Notes under the pieces: model-generated | What the model was told of the DNA's origin: nothing | What the model saw: the letters and a program-made list of their open reading frames with translations, nothing else | Databases searched by the model: none | Source of the DNA: Thamnidium elegans | Taxonomy: Eukaryota; Mucoromycota; Mucoromycetes; Mucorales; Mucoraceae | Reading direction: 5' to 3' | DNA: 64,000 nucleotides | Assembly: GCA_025201345.1 (NCBI GenBank) | Contig: JAIXMG010000016.1 | Location: 677,069 to 741,068, forward strand | Made by a program: the position numbers and the translations under genes | Shown here: positions 1-11,127 of the stretch, piece by piece | How the letters are laid out: every line of letters starts with the position of its first letter | Position numbering within the stretch: position 1 is the first letter of the stretch

Positions 1-75
1 AGTTTTTGTGTAATCAATCAAGTTTCTTTTTTCTTTTTTTCTTTTGCATCCAAATAAAATAATAATAATTATAAT

Positions 76-1769
76 ATGGAAACACTAAAACTGTCGCAGA
101 TGCAAAAAGAAAAGAGTACTACAACTCGTAACTTTGTAGCTCGACAACAATCAATTACTCGAGGCACAGCATCCAGTCGAGCTAAAGCTGTAAAGCCAAT
201 TGATACTCATAACAATCTCTCGCAACGAAGATTATCAGTTCGTACTAGAAACCCATCATTAACCAATATGACGACACACACCATCCACAGAAGAAGTTCG
301 TTATCAATGCATGATAAACTCGTACCATCCTCATCCACTTTACCAGAAAGAAAAATATCGATCGATAGATCATTAAGTAGTAACAGCAGTTCCTCTTCAG
401 TTAGTACAAGAGTACACTCATCTTGTTCTAAAAAAGAAACAGTGACCACGCCAGACTTTTTTAAATACGACGACGATGCAGTACATGCAGAAAAAGATAA
501 TCAACAAAAACAAATGAATCCCCTTGAAACTCCTGTAATACTAGAAGAGGTATATACATAATATATCTATTGTAGTGTATAAATAAATACAAATAATTTT
601 ATTTTTATTAGATACCTGAATTACCTACTATTACTACTACTACTATGATTAATAATAGTTTTATGCCTATAATCTGTACTGCATGTAATCAAAAGATAAA
701 TATATCAAAATCGGAAAGTAGTTCTAACTCTATAAAGCATGAAACAAGTAGTAATGAAGACATCATGACAATGGTTCGAACTAGATCCAATAGTCCTACA
801 TCACCTATACCTACAAGAAATAGTAATAATTACTCTATACCTGAAGAACAAATAGATCAAGAACAACCAGATAACTTAGAACAATGGAATAAATTAATAC
901 AGCAACAACAAAAAGTACTTGAATTTATAAACCTTGATCAAACCAACATGATGACATTATCTAGTACGGAATTTAATAAATCCGATAGAAATGATATACT
1001 AGAAACGCAATTAGAGTTATTAAAGAGATTTGAAACTCTGTTACTCTTTTCAACATGCCATTTGACGCCCCAGGTCAATTCCAGTACCAATGAAATAATT
1101 GTGGAACCAGAATTACCTATAACAAATTGGCAGACAAAAATTGAGTATAATATCACTAGGCTTAAATGGAACTTTAGTCAATTGTTTGGTACAGTAGTCG
1201 GCACTGCTCAATTAGAAGAACAAGCCTTTGATGCACTTGGGTATACTGATCATATCGTTGTTTCTGGTGTTTGTGTTACAACTGAACCGGGATTACTTCC
1301 AAAGGTAATGATTTATTGCAAACGTTTTAATTATAAAAAAAGGATCCTAATCCATTATTTTTAGAAACTACAAAAGTATTACCCAAATCGTGGTCAGTTA
1401 ATATACCATAAATATGTAATTTACGTTAGTCGTAAACAGCGTCTTGATGTGTTTACATTGCTACATGTCAATCAATGGCAAAAGGACAATCTTGTTAAAC
1501 AGTGTCAATTTAAAGAAAATATCGCAAGCTGTAAAACTGAATTTAGTTTAATTCACCGGCGTCACCACTGCAGAAGGTAAGTTTATACAGCACAAACGTA
1601 TAAATATAAATCTAATATTTAATATAGTTGCGGCCATTTATTTTGTCAAACACATTGCTCAAACTTACTTCCCTTATTTATTTCAAGTGGACAAGAACGC
1701 GGTGAATGGTCTCGAGTATGCGATACATGTTTTTACGCACGTATTGATCCTCAATTTATTACAAAGTGA
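76..1769 (+). CDS. FYVE zinc-finger protein, 4 exons
   Basis: Four exons (76-549, 612-1304, 1365-1576, 1628-1769) join in frame into a 506-residue protein with GT-AG introns of 50-63 nt. The N-terminal half is Ser/Thr/Asn-rich and probably disordered. The C-terminus carries the FYVE core RRHHCRSCG followed by C-x3-C and a final RVCDTC pair, with the third intron falling inside the RRHHCR/CG block. FYVE fingers bind phosphatidylinositol 3-phosphate, so an endosomal or vacuolar role is inferred. One oddity: the usual first C-x2-C pair looks like C-x8-C (KQC...ASC), so the first zinc ligand pair is non-standard. The start is the first ATG after an AT-rich leader. Family membership is secure; the specific orthologue is not known. 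Confidence 0.85.
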
Positions 1770-2470
1770 AACCCCCAAAAAATGTTACACAAGATCCATG
1801 TTGTATAATAATAAATTACTACTCCTATCAAATAGTAATAGTCAGTTTTACAAACAAAAACAATTATCCATATGATATCGATGACACATAGCCACTAATC
1901 TTATTATATATATATATATATATATATACTATCAAAGTTAGTTAATTTCTTAAAACGGAAATAAAAAATTCAAAATTAACTTCTCTTCAATGATCAAGAG
2001 TAAATTCTCCACCGGAGAGCAGCTTCAAGGTGTTTCTTTTCAGGAAAACCCCAGCGATTTCTTTAAGTTTTGTTTGTTCAATTTGGTTGTTGATTACAGA
2101 AGGGTCGAAAATGAGGATGCACTTCTCCAGGAAGAAATCGAAGACACAAGGCAATTCTATTGCAAACGCTGACACGGAATCTCTTCCCTTGTGTGTGTAT
2201 TTGAAAACACTCAGAATGCAGTTTTTGTTCAAATAACAGAATGTTCTCTTTACATGCTGTATTCTTGCCACGCTGTTTTTTGATACTATTTTGATTGGAC
2301 GTGCCCTCAAAAACTTGACAATGTCCTACTATTCTTTAAATAATTGCAGGCCGTCCTATTTTTTTTTTCCTGCGACATCATTTTGGCGCAATTAAAAAAG
2401 AAAAAAGAAGTAGAAGGAAAGAAGAAGAGAAAATATTTTCAAGACTAGATCAATTGCTGCATATACAATT
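1770..2470. other. Intergenic, no convincing gene
   Basis: Contains a short (TA)n run near 1904-1928. A reverse-strand open frame at 1987-2310 (107 codons) and overlapping forward frames show no recognised domain. The reverse frame could be the decayed tail of the Crypton that follows, but I see no motif that proves it. Confidence 0.5.
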
Positions 2471-2479
2471 CACCAGCTA

Positions 2480-3384
2480 GGTACCAAGAGAGAGGGAGGG
2501 TCGGAGGACTCAGGTGTAATCTTGCTATGATGAAGGTAATCAAGTACAAAGAGGATTTAATAAATAGCAGGCCATCATACTAGCTATGACAAGCATTTTT
2601 ATGGCATCTATAGGAAGTCCGGTTATATAACAGCTTACCATACGACCGCTATTCCATCTACCAACTCGACATAATTGATCTGCAGGTACACCTTTGTGAT
2701 AGATCGTTTGAATACCACTTTTTCTGTTGGCATGGGTAATATTTTACGTGTTAATTCCACATGCTTCGAACACTTGTTTATAGCTGGTGTACTGTTCTTC
2801 ATAAAGGATATGGCCTTTCTTGTTACGAGACGAAGGGAACAGAAAAGTATCATACCAGTGGTGTCTGGAGATGAAGTCCAGGAAAGGTACATTTTCATGA
2901 CGAAAAAGTGGGGAAAAGTACATCGCAAAAGCATTTACTGGGCACAACTTACAGTTTTTATATCAAATAGCGAAACCATACTCGAGCTTCCTGTCTTTAT
3001 TCGTTTTTCCAAAAGCAATCGCTGCAAAAATTGCGGTACACTTTGAGGTTTTTAACTACGAAGAAGCATGGCGTGACTCATATGAAACAAAGTCGGTCTC
3101 TTGTACCAAGAACGGTGTTGCGGTTCCAGAAATACTTGCTGATGTCCAAAAGATCCTGAAGGTTATAACCATCAATTAAAATATGCTTTCCACGATCGTA
3201 ATGGTAGACCCTTCGATGCTTAAATATCTGCTTAATGTGTGTATCAAGGAACGCTCTTACAAGTGGTTTTTTTGTAACATTCTGATCTCTGGCACTCAGT
3301 TGAGTCTGCCTTGAGTAAAGGTCTTTTACAGCTTTAACATAGGCAATAATTGATTCGTCTCCTAAAGGGAAAGGCGTTCCATCT
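2480..3384 (-). pseudogene. Degenerate Crypton tyrosine recombinase (Ndc10/GCR1_C type)
   Basis: On the reverse strand several frames, broken by shifts and stops, together read like a fungal Crypton recombinase. In order: a helical N-terminal stretch (IIAYVKAVKDLYSRQ, then PLVRAFLDTH), the catalytic-arginine region TRDRLCFIMSHAMLLR, the family-typical CPVNAFAMY and PFLDFISRHHWYDT, and the C-terminal box (THANRKSG, DQLCRVGRW, then Tyr in SCYITGLP). The Arg, His-x-x-Arg and Tyr positions are those of the tyrosine recombinase fold. Cryptons are fungal DNA transposons that integrate without RNA intermediates. At least two frame changes (around 3030-3090 and 2740-2750) make it non-functional. It lies between two host genes. 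Confidence 0.75.
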
Positions 3385-3529
3385 TATGAAAAAAATGGAA
3401 CTTTACTAAAAAAAACATTATGAGATTTTAGTCGATCCGGGGAAATCCTCTCTATTTTATTCTAAAAACTATAGTAATTTGGGTTCTCCCAATAAGTTTG
3501 GTGACTTATTTTGGGTTGGGGGCCAAAAA
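3385..3529. other. Short intergenic spacer
   Basis: AT-rich spacer between the Crypton remnant and the 3' end of the ACP synthase gene; no feature seen. Confidence 0.5.
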
Positions 3530-3958
3530 TTAACCTTCAAGTACAACTTGAGCAATAGCATAATCTCCATCATGCGATAGTGACACATGGGATTTTAATA
3601 TACCATATAATTTACCGTTTATAATATCTAAATTAGGCTTATCTATATATACAAATATACTTCAATAATTAGGTTTATTTTAACTAAAAAAAAAAAAAAA
3701 AAACTTACCGTTTTGCTTAATCACTGAGACTTGTTTCCATTCCAACTTGTGTACTGGGTATAGTGCTTTATAAACAGCTTCCTTAATACACCACCTTGAT
3801 CCTAAATAATTCAATTGTTTCTCTTGCTTTAAACCACCAAACTCTTGATATTCTTGTTGACTTAATATGCGTTTTGCTAATTTATTGGATCCTCTTCTTG
3901 ACATTAAAGAAGCAATTCTTGGTAAATGTACAATGTCTACACCAATTCCTATGATCAT
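3530..3958 (-). CDS. Holo-[acyl-carrier-protein] synthase (4'-phosphopantetheinyl transferase, AcpS type)
   Basis: Two reverse-strand exons (3958-3709 and 3642-3530) separated by a 66-nt intron with a long T-tract give a 120-residue protein, the normal length of AcpS. It starts with the family signature GIGVDIVHLPRI (Mg-binding Asp) and holds WCIKEAVYKAL, the F/W-x-x-KEA-x-x-K motif. It ends with VSLSHDGDYAIAQVVLE. The enzyme transfers the phosphopantetheine arm of CoA to a carrier protein; small stand-alone fungal AcpS proteins act on mitochondrial ACP (yeast Ppt2), so that role is inferred. The intron assignment is forced: reading on from exon 1 gives a poly-Phe tail and loses the conserved C-terminus. 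No obvious targeting peptide precedes the motif. Confidence 0.9.
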
Positions 3959-4770
3959 TTTTTATTTATTTTTTTTTAAAAAAAGAAAAAAATGAAGATA
4001 AATTATTCGTCACTTTTGGAAATAAAATAGGGAAAGTAAAAAGTTGTTAAGAAAATAAATATGAAAACTTACAATTGATTATAAAAAATAGCAAATTGAA
4101 GAGACAAATTGAAGAGACAGATTGAAGAGACAGATTGAAGGAAACAAAAGAAATAAAAAAGTAAAAAGGTTAGTATATGAAAGAATGAAACAGCCAACGA
4201 TACTTCAATGATGTATCTAAGTACAAAGTATTTTAATTTACACGAATTGTTACTATGTACCTTTGCAGACCATATATACACGTATAGTTTTAATTTGACC
4301 ACCCAGAGCCTAAGTTCTTGCGATACTTGAAGGACTTGCGGATGACTGAGCGAATAATGAGGAAAGGTTGCATTTATTTCTATCATTCACTTAGGATAAT
4401 ACATCATGATAATATGCTCATTGAAACTTTAATTGGTATAATGTGATATAACAATTATCAAAAAATAAATAAATGCATGCTAATATGAACTTTTAGGAAC
4501 TTGGTATTACACATTTTATGTTCTAGTATTAAAAACTAATCGACGTTTACACGTAAGTTTATATTTAGAATATCTGATTTTGAAGAAAAAAAATCTGACT
4601 TGCCTTTTTCGTAACATTAATATCCAGGTGTGTAAAAGCCTAATTTGGACAACTTGCGTTCCTTTTTTTTTAGCCCTATTAAAATATTTTTATAATTGTA
4701 TATATATATAATAAATGTATATATTTTTACTTGTTTCTTCTTTTTTTCTTATGAGAACAAATATATTATA
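3959..4770. other. Intergenic with a short tandem repeat
   Basis: Divergent promoter region between the ACP synthase (-) and LIM-RhoGAP (+) genes. A 14-bp unit (agattgaagagac type) is repeated about four times at roughly 4093-4140. A reverse open frame at 4069-4386 (105 codons) is hydrophobic low-complexity and is not supported as a gene. Confidence 0.5.
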
Positions 4771-7700
4771 ATGACTCAAGATACTACAACACCTTCATGT
4801 TCGAAATGTGTTGCTCCTTTAGGCGATCAACTTGTAAGAGCTTTAGATGGTGCATTTCATCCTGAATGCTTTACTTGCTGGGTAAATCAATTATATATAC
4901 AAATGTATATATATATATATATATATATACATATATAAAAAAAGAGGTTAAATCTAAAACACATTTTTTTTTAAAATAAAATAGGATTGCAATGTACCAG
5001 TTGCGTCTAGATATTTACCCCATCCAACCGAACCAGGTCAACCATTATGTGAACGAGATTACTTTAAAAGACTTGGTCTTGTTTGCGCTACATGCGATGA
5101 ACCTTTAAGAGGAACCTATATTATAGCATTGGATAAAAAATACCATACTAATCATTTTACTTGTAACGATTGTTCAGTTGTATTTGGCCCTGACGATTCT
5201 TATTATGAACATGATCAAAAAGTATATTGTCATTTTCATTATTCTACTCGATTTGCAGTTTCATGTGCTGGATGTGATATGTCGATTTTAAAGCAATATG
5301 TTGAAATAGAAAGAAATGATGTCGTCGATCATTGGCATCCAGAATGTTATATGATTCAAAAGGTAATTATTGAATTTGTTTGGGCAAAACCGTATTGATA
5401 CCCAATGTCCTAGTTTTGGAGTGTCAAAATTGCTCATCCAGTGTTAAAAGACAGTGATCCAAAGATTGTGCAAGGTTAGTTATTTTAATATTTAAAAAGT
5501 GGTAATTAAATTTATTTATTATTGCAATAAAGAATATAAAGCACAGAGTCCATTGGAGTTACTTAAAGTACAACGTGAGATGGAAGAAAAAGTGATTAGT
5601 ATTTGGTCTGTATTATCAGCATTTGAAGGTAAATAAAGTATTATAATTATAATATATTCAGGCTCTAAAAAAATAATTATAGAATCATCTGCTGTATGTA
5701 TATCTGAAATGCTGTTGCATGTATCCAATGGTTCTTATATTGAAAGTATTTGTTTATCAGAAAGATTTTTGGTTCATGTAGAAGCATTATTTGCTGGTAT
5801 TGATAAAATTCATAGTATATATCTGGAATATAAACAAACTGGTAATACAATTAATCATATCATATACATTTGTGTATATATATATTAAGGAAAATATTAT
5901 TATTGTAGAATTTAAATATACAAGAGAAGCTAAAATGCTTTGTAAAAAAATCATCAATTTTTTTTCTTTATTATCAAGAACAGGTGATATGGAAATGAAA
6001 AAATTAGGCATCACACAAGAATTATTATCTCTCGTTACTGGTTTAGCTCATTATTTAAAGATTCTTATTAGACTAGCGTTGACTTCTGCACTCCGTTTGG
6101 TAAAAAAAGAAAAAGAAAAAGTATATCTGTTTATTTATGTAACTCATGTATTCAATTAGGAAATCATCGTTGGAAAACCTGTTGTCGTTTCTCGCTTATT
6201 AGCTAAGCTTATGGAAATCCCTGGAAAAGAAAGACACAGTAGAGATTGTCAAAGACTCATTAAACCAAAGAACACTGATTTTTGTCATACCTGTAGAAAT
6301 ACCATTGAAGACCAATGTATTAAATATGGTGATTATCGTTGGCATATGGCTTGTTTCAAGTGTAGAACATGTAATCGCTCACTATCTGTACCTGATAATG
6401 ACTCTGTATTAAACACTGCTTCTGGTACTATACATTGTATTACTTGCGCCAATGTTCCAAAGAGGGATGCATCTCCTTTTGAATATATCTCAAAATTAAC
6501 TCAGTATAGTTTTCTATTGCGTGTTGCCCTTAGTCGTCTCTGTAACTTGCTTCAAATCACAGGTAAATTATACTCATGTAGATACATATATATATATAAA
6601 TCTAATTTTATTATCGTATACAATTAGATAGTCAGCTCTCTTCTGTAGATTATTCGTCTAAATTAAAACCCACCACAAATACAATTGTAAAGGATGCCAA
6701 CGTACAATTATCGCCTTCAGCTGAAAAGCAATTGACCATGATGAACGATCTCGATATCTATCCCACTGAAATTCCTGATGCCAAGAATACTCACCTTGAT
6801 CGCAAAGTCTCTAGATCATTTAAAACAGCAAATAAACGTTCGACAATTTTAGGAAATGCAGACCTTGCAGCTTCACTTCGAACTCAAGCTACGCCTACTC
6901 GATTAGACAGTTTAAGAAGAATAGACCAACATAAAGATTTACCTGATTTACCAGCACCTCGTAATATGACACGTCATAAAGCATCTCGTAGTGTAGGACT
7001 AGACGATTTACCCCAAATGGCAGCAGCAGTCGTGAAACAAAGTATCCATGGAGATCAAAATATTCGTATCACCACAAGCGCTTCGGGTCGTCCACATGTT
7101 TACCTTTCTGAACTCTCTGCATTACAATACATGATTATTCGTTACGTTGCAGTTGTACAAGTTGAACAATACGTAAAATCTTTTTTTTCTTCAAGTGAAT
7201 TATTGAATTTAATAGAAACAAAAAAATCATCTATTTGGGGAAAATTCTTTCCGTTTAAAAACAAAAAGAGTCATATGCCTAAAGCCAAAGAAGAAGGTAC
7301 TTTTGGTGTACCATTGGATCTGTTAACTGAACGTACTGGTGTTGAATCCAATTTAGGGTCGGGTCATTCACCTGTAAAATTAGCTGCGTTTATTGATGAT
7401 TCCATTACTGCCATGAGACAAATGGATATGACAGTAGAAGGTGTCTTTCGAAAGAATGGTAATATTAGAAGGCTAAAAGAATTAACTGATATGATGGATA
7501 GGAATCCAAATGAGGTAGATTTAACCATGGAAAATGTTATACAAGTTGCTGCTTTATTGAAAAAGTTCTTGCGAGAATTACCTGATCCTTTATTAACTCA
7601 TAGATTACACCCATTATTTATTTGTGCTGAAAGTAAGTTTGTTCTTTTTTTTTATTGTTGTATCATCAACGTTTTCTTTTATTTACAATATACATTATTA

Positions 7701-8384
7701 GGAATCGAGAATCCGTTAGAACGTAAAAGAGCTTTACATTTAGCTTGTTGTATGTTACCTGTATGTAACCGAGCAACTATGGAAGTTTTATTTGTGTTTT
7801 TTAGATGGGTTGCATCCTTTTCTCATGTTACATCCGATGTTGGTAGTCGTATGGATATTCCAAATTTAGCACGTGTGATTGCACCAAATATTTTGACAGC
7901 CAATTCCAAAGATCCATTGAAAGATGATTCATTTGCGTCTATTCGGGTTGTTGAAGTCTTGCTTGAATCTTATGAAGAATTTTGTATGGTACCAGAAGAT
8001 TTAGAAGCATTCTTACAAGATCCTAACCTAAGCGATGTTGATATTTCACCAAAAGAATTCCTTAAACGTGTAGAACAAACAGTCAAACACAAGAGTCCAG
8101 CTTCATCTAAATCGAGTATGCATTCAAATCAAGAAGGAGTTAAATTATATGATGGTACTGTTACAGACGGAAGACAGCATCCACCTACATCCATTTACGC
8201 ACAACAACAATTTTTACCTTATACCAATAATCATCCTTCCTCGGATTATTTCCCTCAACCTATGCGTTATCATCATCAAACTCCTCCACGTAGAATGGAC
8301 AGTCATGAAAGTTTTCACTATCAACCCAATGATAGGTATAGTAAACAGCAGTCTCCGTTAAATACCACCACTCCATCTCAATAA
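4771..8384 (+). CDS. LIM-LIM-LIM-RhoGAP protein, Lrg1-like, 9 exons
   Basis: Exons 4771-4881, 4985-5362, 5414-5474, 5533-5628, 5683-5841, 5909-6099, 6160-6562, 6628-7632 and 7702-8384 join in frame into 1028 residues. Two LIM fingers lie at the N-terminus (from about residue 8: CSKC...HPECFTCW, then CATC...HFTCNDC). A third LIM lies near residues 350-420 (CHTC...HMACFKCRTC...CITC). A RhoGAP domain spans about residues 690-890 (GVPLDLLTERTG, arginine finger in VEGVFRKNGNIRRL, NLARVIAPNIL). The layout and length match yeast Lrg1 (1017 aa), a GTPase-activating protein for Rho1 in cell-wall and polarity control. The last intron (7633-7701) is 69 nt with no stop, so it could be read through; splicing restores the GAP helix. 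The tail is Gln/Pro/His-rich. Confidence 0.9.
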
Positions 8385-8971
8385 ATACCATATATAATAG
8401 ATGCTTTTAAATAAAATAATAACAAATGATTTTTTTTAAAAAAAAGAAACTGATGTAGTACATTTATTTTCAATATATATTATACACGTGTACCAAGCAT
8501 AGGACCTCATGTAAATAATTTCAACTCAACACAGTAAAAAAAAATGTCGTTTCACAATAAAATGGCATGTATTACAAAATACACTGCTTATAGCGTAACA
8601 ACATTGTTGTTAGTTTAATTGTATCTTGATCGACACTAAAATAAAATATACTCTTACTCTCTTCACCTAAAAAGATTTAGTTGCAGCTTGAATTATTCTA
8701 TCTTCAAGTAACGTTTGACGTTTGGTTCGGGTTTTTAACTAGTGTACAGAATTACTCAATTGTTCAATTGGTATGAACAAGGTAACATTATCCGCCATAA
8801 AAATAAACCCCTTTGAGATTCTCTACCACCCTAAAAATTTAAGCTCAAATTGGTAGTATCCATTTTGATTCGTTTATCTGAATCTTAAAGCACAATCTTT
8901 CTCTTTTTTTTACTCATTTTTTTTTTGCTGATGCACTTTTTTTTAATAATTATTATATTTCTAAATAGCAT
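8385..8971. other. Intergenic between two + genes
   Basis: 587 bp of AT-rich sequence holding the 3' end of the RhoGAP gene and the promoter of the WD40 gene. No RNA gene, ORF or transposon end was recognised. Confidence 0.5.
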
Positions 8972-9442
8972 ATGATGGATGTGTTGCCTAATCAAAGACA
9001 ACCACCCTCTTCCTCCAAGTCTTCCTTAGGAGCAGGAGCTAATAGAGATCAACAAGTAGAGAAATTACTAAAAGAAGTAAAACAATTAAAACAAAAAGTA
9101 GATGTATTAGATAAAGAAAATATTGCTTTAAAAAAGAGTATTTATGACTTGTCAGCAAGGTATGCAGCTTCCATATCTCAAGGTGGATTATCGTATAGGC
9201 CTGGTCCTTTTGTTATCGATAATGAAGCAGCAACCAATGGAAAAGCACAAGAGATGATTACGAAAGCTGTACAGGAAGCAGGTGGTGATATGGAACCTTT
9301 TCATTCTGGTATAATGATAAATATCTGAGCAATCTTAAAAAAATATTTATGGTTTTTTTTTATACACATGTACATATAGTCTACCCTCATGATTCTCGTG
9401 ATGGTAAACCTTTTCAAATGCGCTATGAACTTAAGGTACAAC

Positions 9443-9476
<34 letters not shown>

Positions 9477-11070
9477 AAACTTATAGACTGTTATGTATGT
9501 GTAGGGACATACAGGCGCTGTTTATACCGTTGAATTTTCGCCAAATGGAGCACTTTTAGCGTCTGGTTCATTTGATAAAACAGTTCGTATATGGGATACT
9601 GCTTCTGCTCAAAAAGAGGTAAAGAAAAACGAACAATACGATTTTTAAAAGAGAGTTTTTTTTAAGACAAATTATCTTTAGACTCTTTGTTTGAAAGGAC
9701 ATACACTCAACTTGTCAGATTTAGCTTGGACTCCTGACTCTTCAATGTTACTTTCAGGGGCGTATGATGAGACATGTAAAACATGGGACGTGGATTCTGG
9801 AAAGCTTTATAGTAGTTATGATACAGAAGGCCTTGTTCAATGTGTTTCTTGGGATTTTGTAGGTATGTAAATCTCTTTTTTTTTTTTTAAAAAAAAAAGG
9901 CTTATGGCACCCAATTGATAATTTTTTTTTAAAGATTCAAGTATATTTTATTATGGTACTTCTCGTAAAGTTTTGGCTATGGTGGATATTAGAGCAGAAG
10001 GAAATGCATCTGTTATTAGAAACGATGCTATGATTAATACTTTGTATGCGTCTAGAGATGGTATTCATGTGATTACGGGGGATGCACAGGGTATGCTTAA
10101 AGTATGGGATATCAGATCAAGTAAGTTCTTAGAATACATGGCTCTTAAATAATTATAATAATTTATATGTTATATAGAACAATGTATATCTTCAAAATTA
10201 AATGATCCAAGTAAAATGCCAATTACTTATATATCCGTTGGAAGAAGAAGTACAGATGCATCAAGAAGAGCTAGTAAGTATGATTTATTTAAGAGAGAGA
10301 GAGAGAGAGAGAGTGTGTGTGTGTGTGTGTGTGCGTGTATGCGCATGTATGTACTCAATAGAATGATTTTTTTTCTCTTTTAGTGAATGATTATGATGAA
10401 CCTAGATATATGGCTCTTAATAGTTATGATAATTGTAAGTAAACATCATGTATGATTGAGTTGTTTTTTTTAAAAAAAAAAACTTTTAATTCAATTATAA
10501 ATACTGAGACTCTTGAACTTTTTTTTTATCGTTTTTTTATATAGTATTGCGTGTATATGATCGTGGTATGGATCCTCCTAAATCCGATCTTCGTCTTGCC
10601 CATTCGCTAAAAGGATTTAAAAATAAGAACTGGCCTATTAAATCGTCTTTTTATTGCGGTAGCGGATGTAAAGTATATAATTAAATACAGGCATAAGAAA
10701 TATATATGTATATAGTAACTTTTGTTTTATAGATAATTCATCTATTCTCAGTAAAGCCTCTACAACAAATGATGTTTATGGTGATTCAGATTTAACACCC
10801 ACCACTGCCGATTATTTGTTTGACTCTCATGAACCTAAAGAAGAAAAAAGCGTTATATTAGCTACAGGTAGTGCAGACCCATACGCTTATCTTTATAACG
10901 TAGGCGAAGATAGTGCTGAGTTAATGCAACGTTTAGAAGGTCACACTGATAGAGTTTATGCTGTCAATTTTCATCCTACTGAACCCATATTGGCAAGTTG
11001 TTCTGCTGATTTCACTGTTAAAGTATGGGGTCCTAGTTTAAATAGAGGAAAAAAGAAGACACTCAACTAA
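8972..11070 (+). CDS. Coiled-coil WD40 repeat protein, 9 exons
   Basis: Exons 8972-9308, 9380-9435, 9505-9618, 9682-9862, 9935-10120, 10178-10273, 10384-10434, 10545-10667 and 10733-11070 join in frame into 493 residues. Residues about 25-60 form a Lys/Glu-rich coiled coil ([22 protein letters not shown]). WD repeats follow: [15 protein letters not shown]...[20 protein letters not shown]...KTWD, a divergent [11 protein letters not shown] blade, a [10 protein letters not shown] blade and a last [16 protein letters not shown]...VKVWG blade. I do not recognise a specific orthologue; it should be a beta-propeller scaffold. Intron 2 holds an A-tract of more than 30. For exon 8 the donor GGAT|gtaaag was preferred over the weaker TGCG|gtagcg upstream; both keep the frame. 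Confidence 0.85.
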
Positions 11071-11127
11071 ACTATTTTAATAAATTTTTGTACATACATA
11101 TAATATTCTTTTCTTCTTCTTTTTTAT

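Noticed and set aside
1987..2310. 107-codon reverse ORF near the Crypton remnant
   Set aside because: No recognised motif and a competing forward frame of similar length; kept only as a possible Crypton tail.
4069..4386. 105-codon reverse ORF in the promoter region of the LIM-RhoGAP gene
   Set aside because: Hydrophobic low-complexity composition, no domain, overlaps short tandem repeats and both neighbouring promoters.
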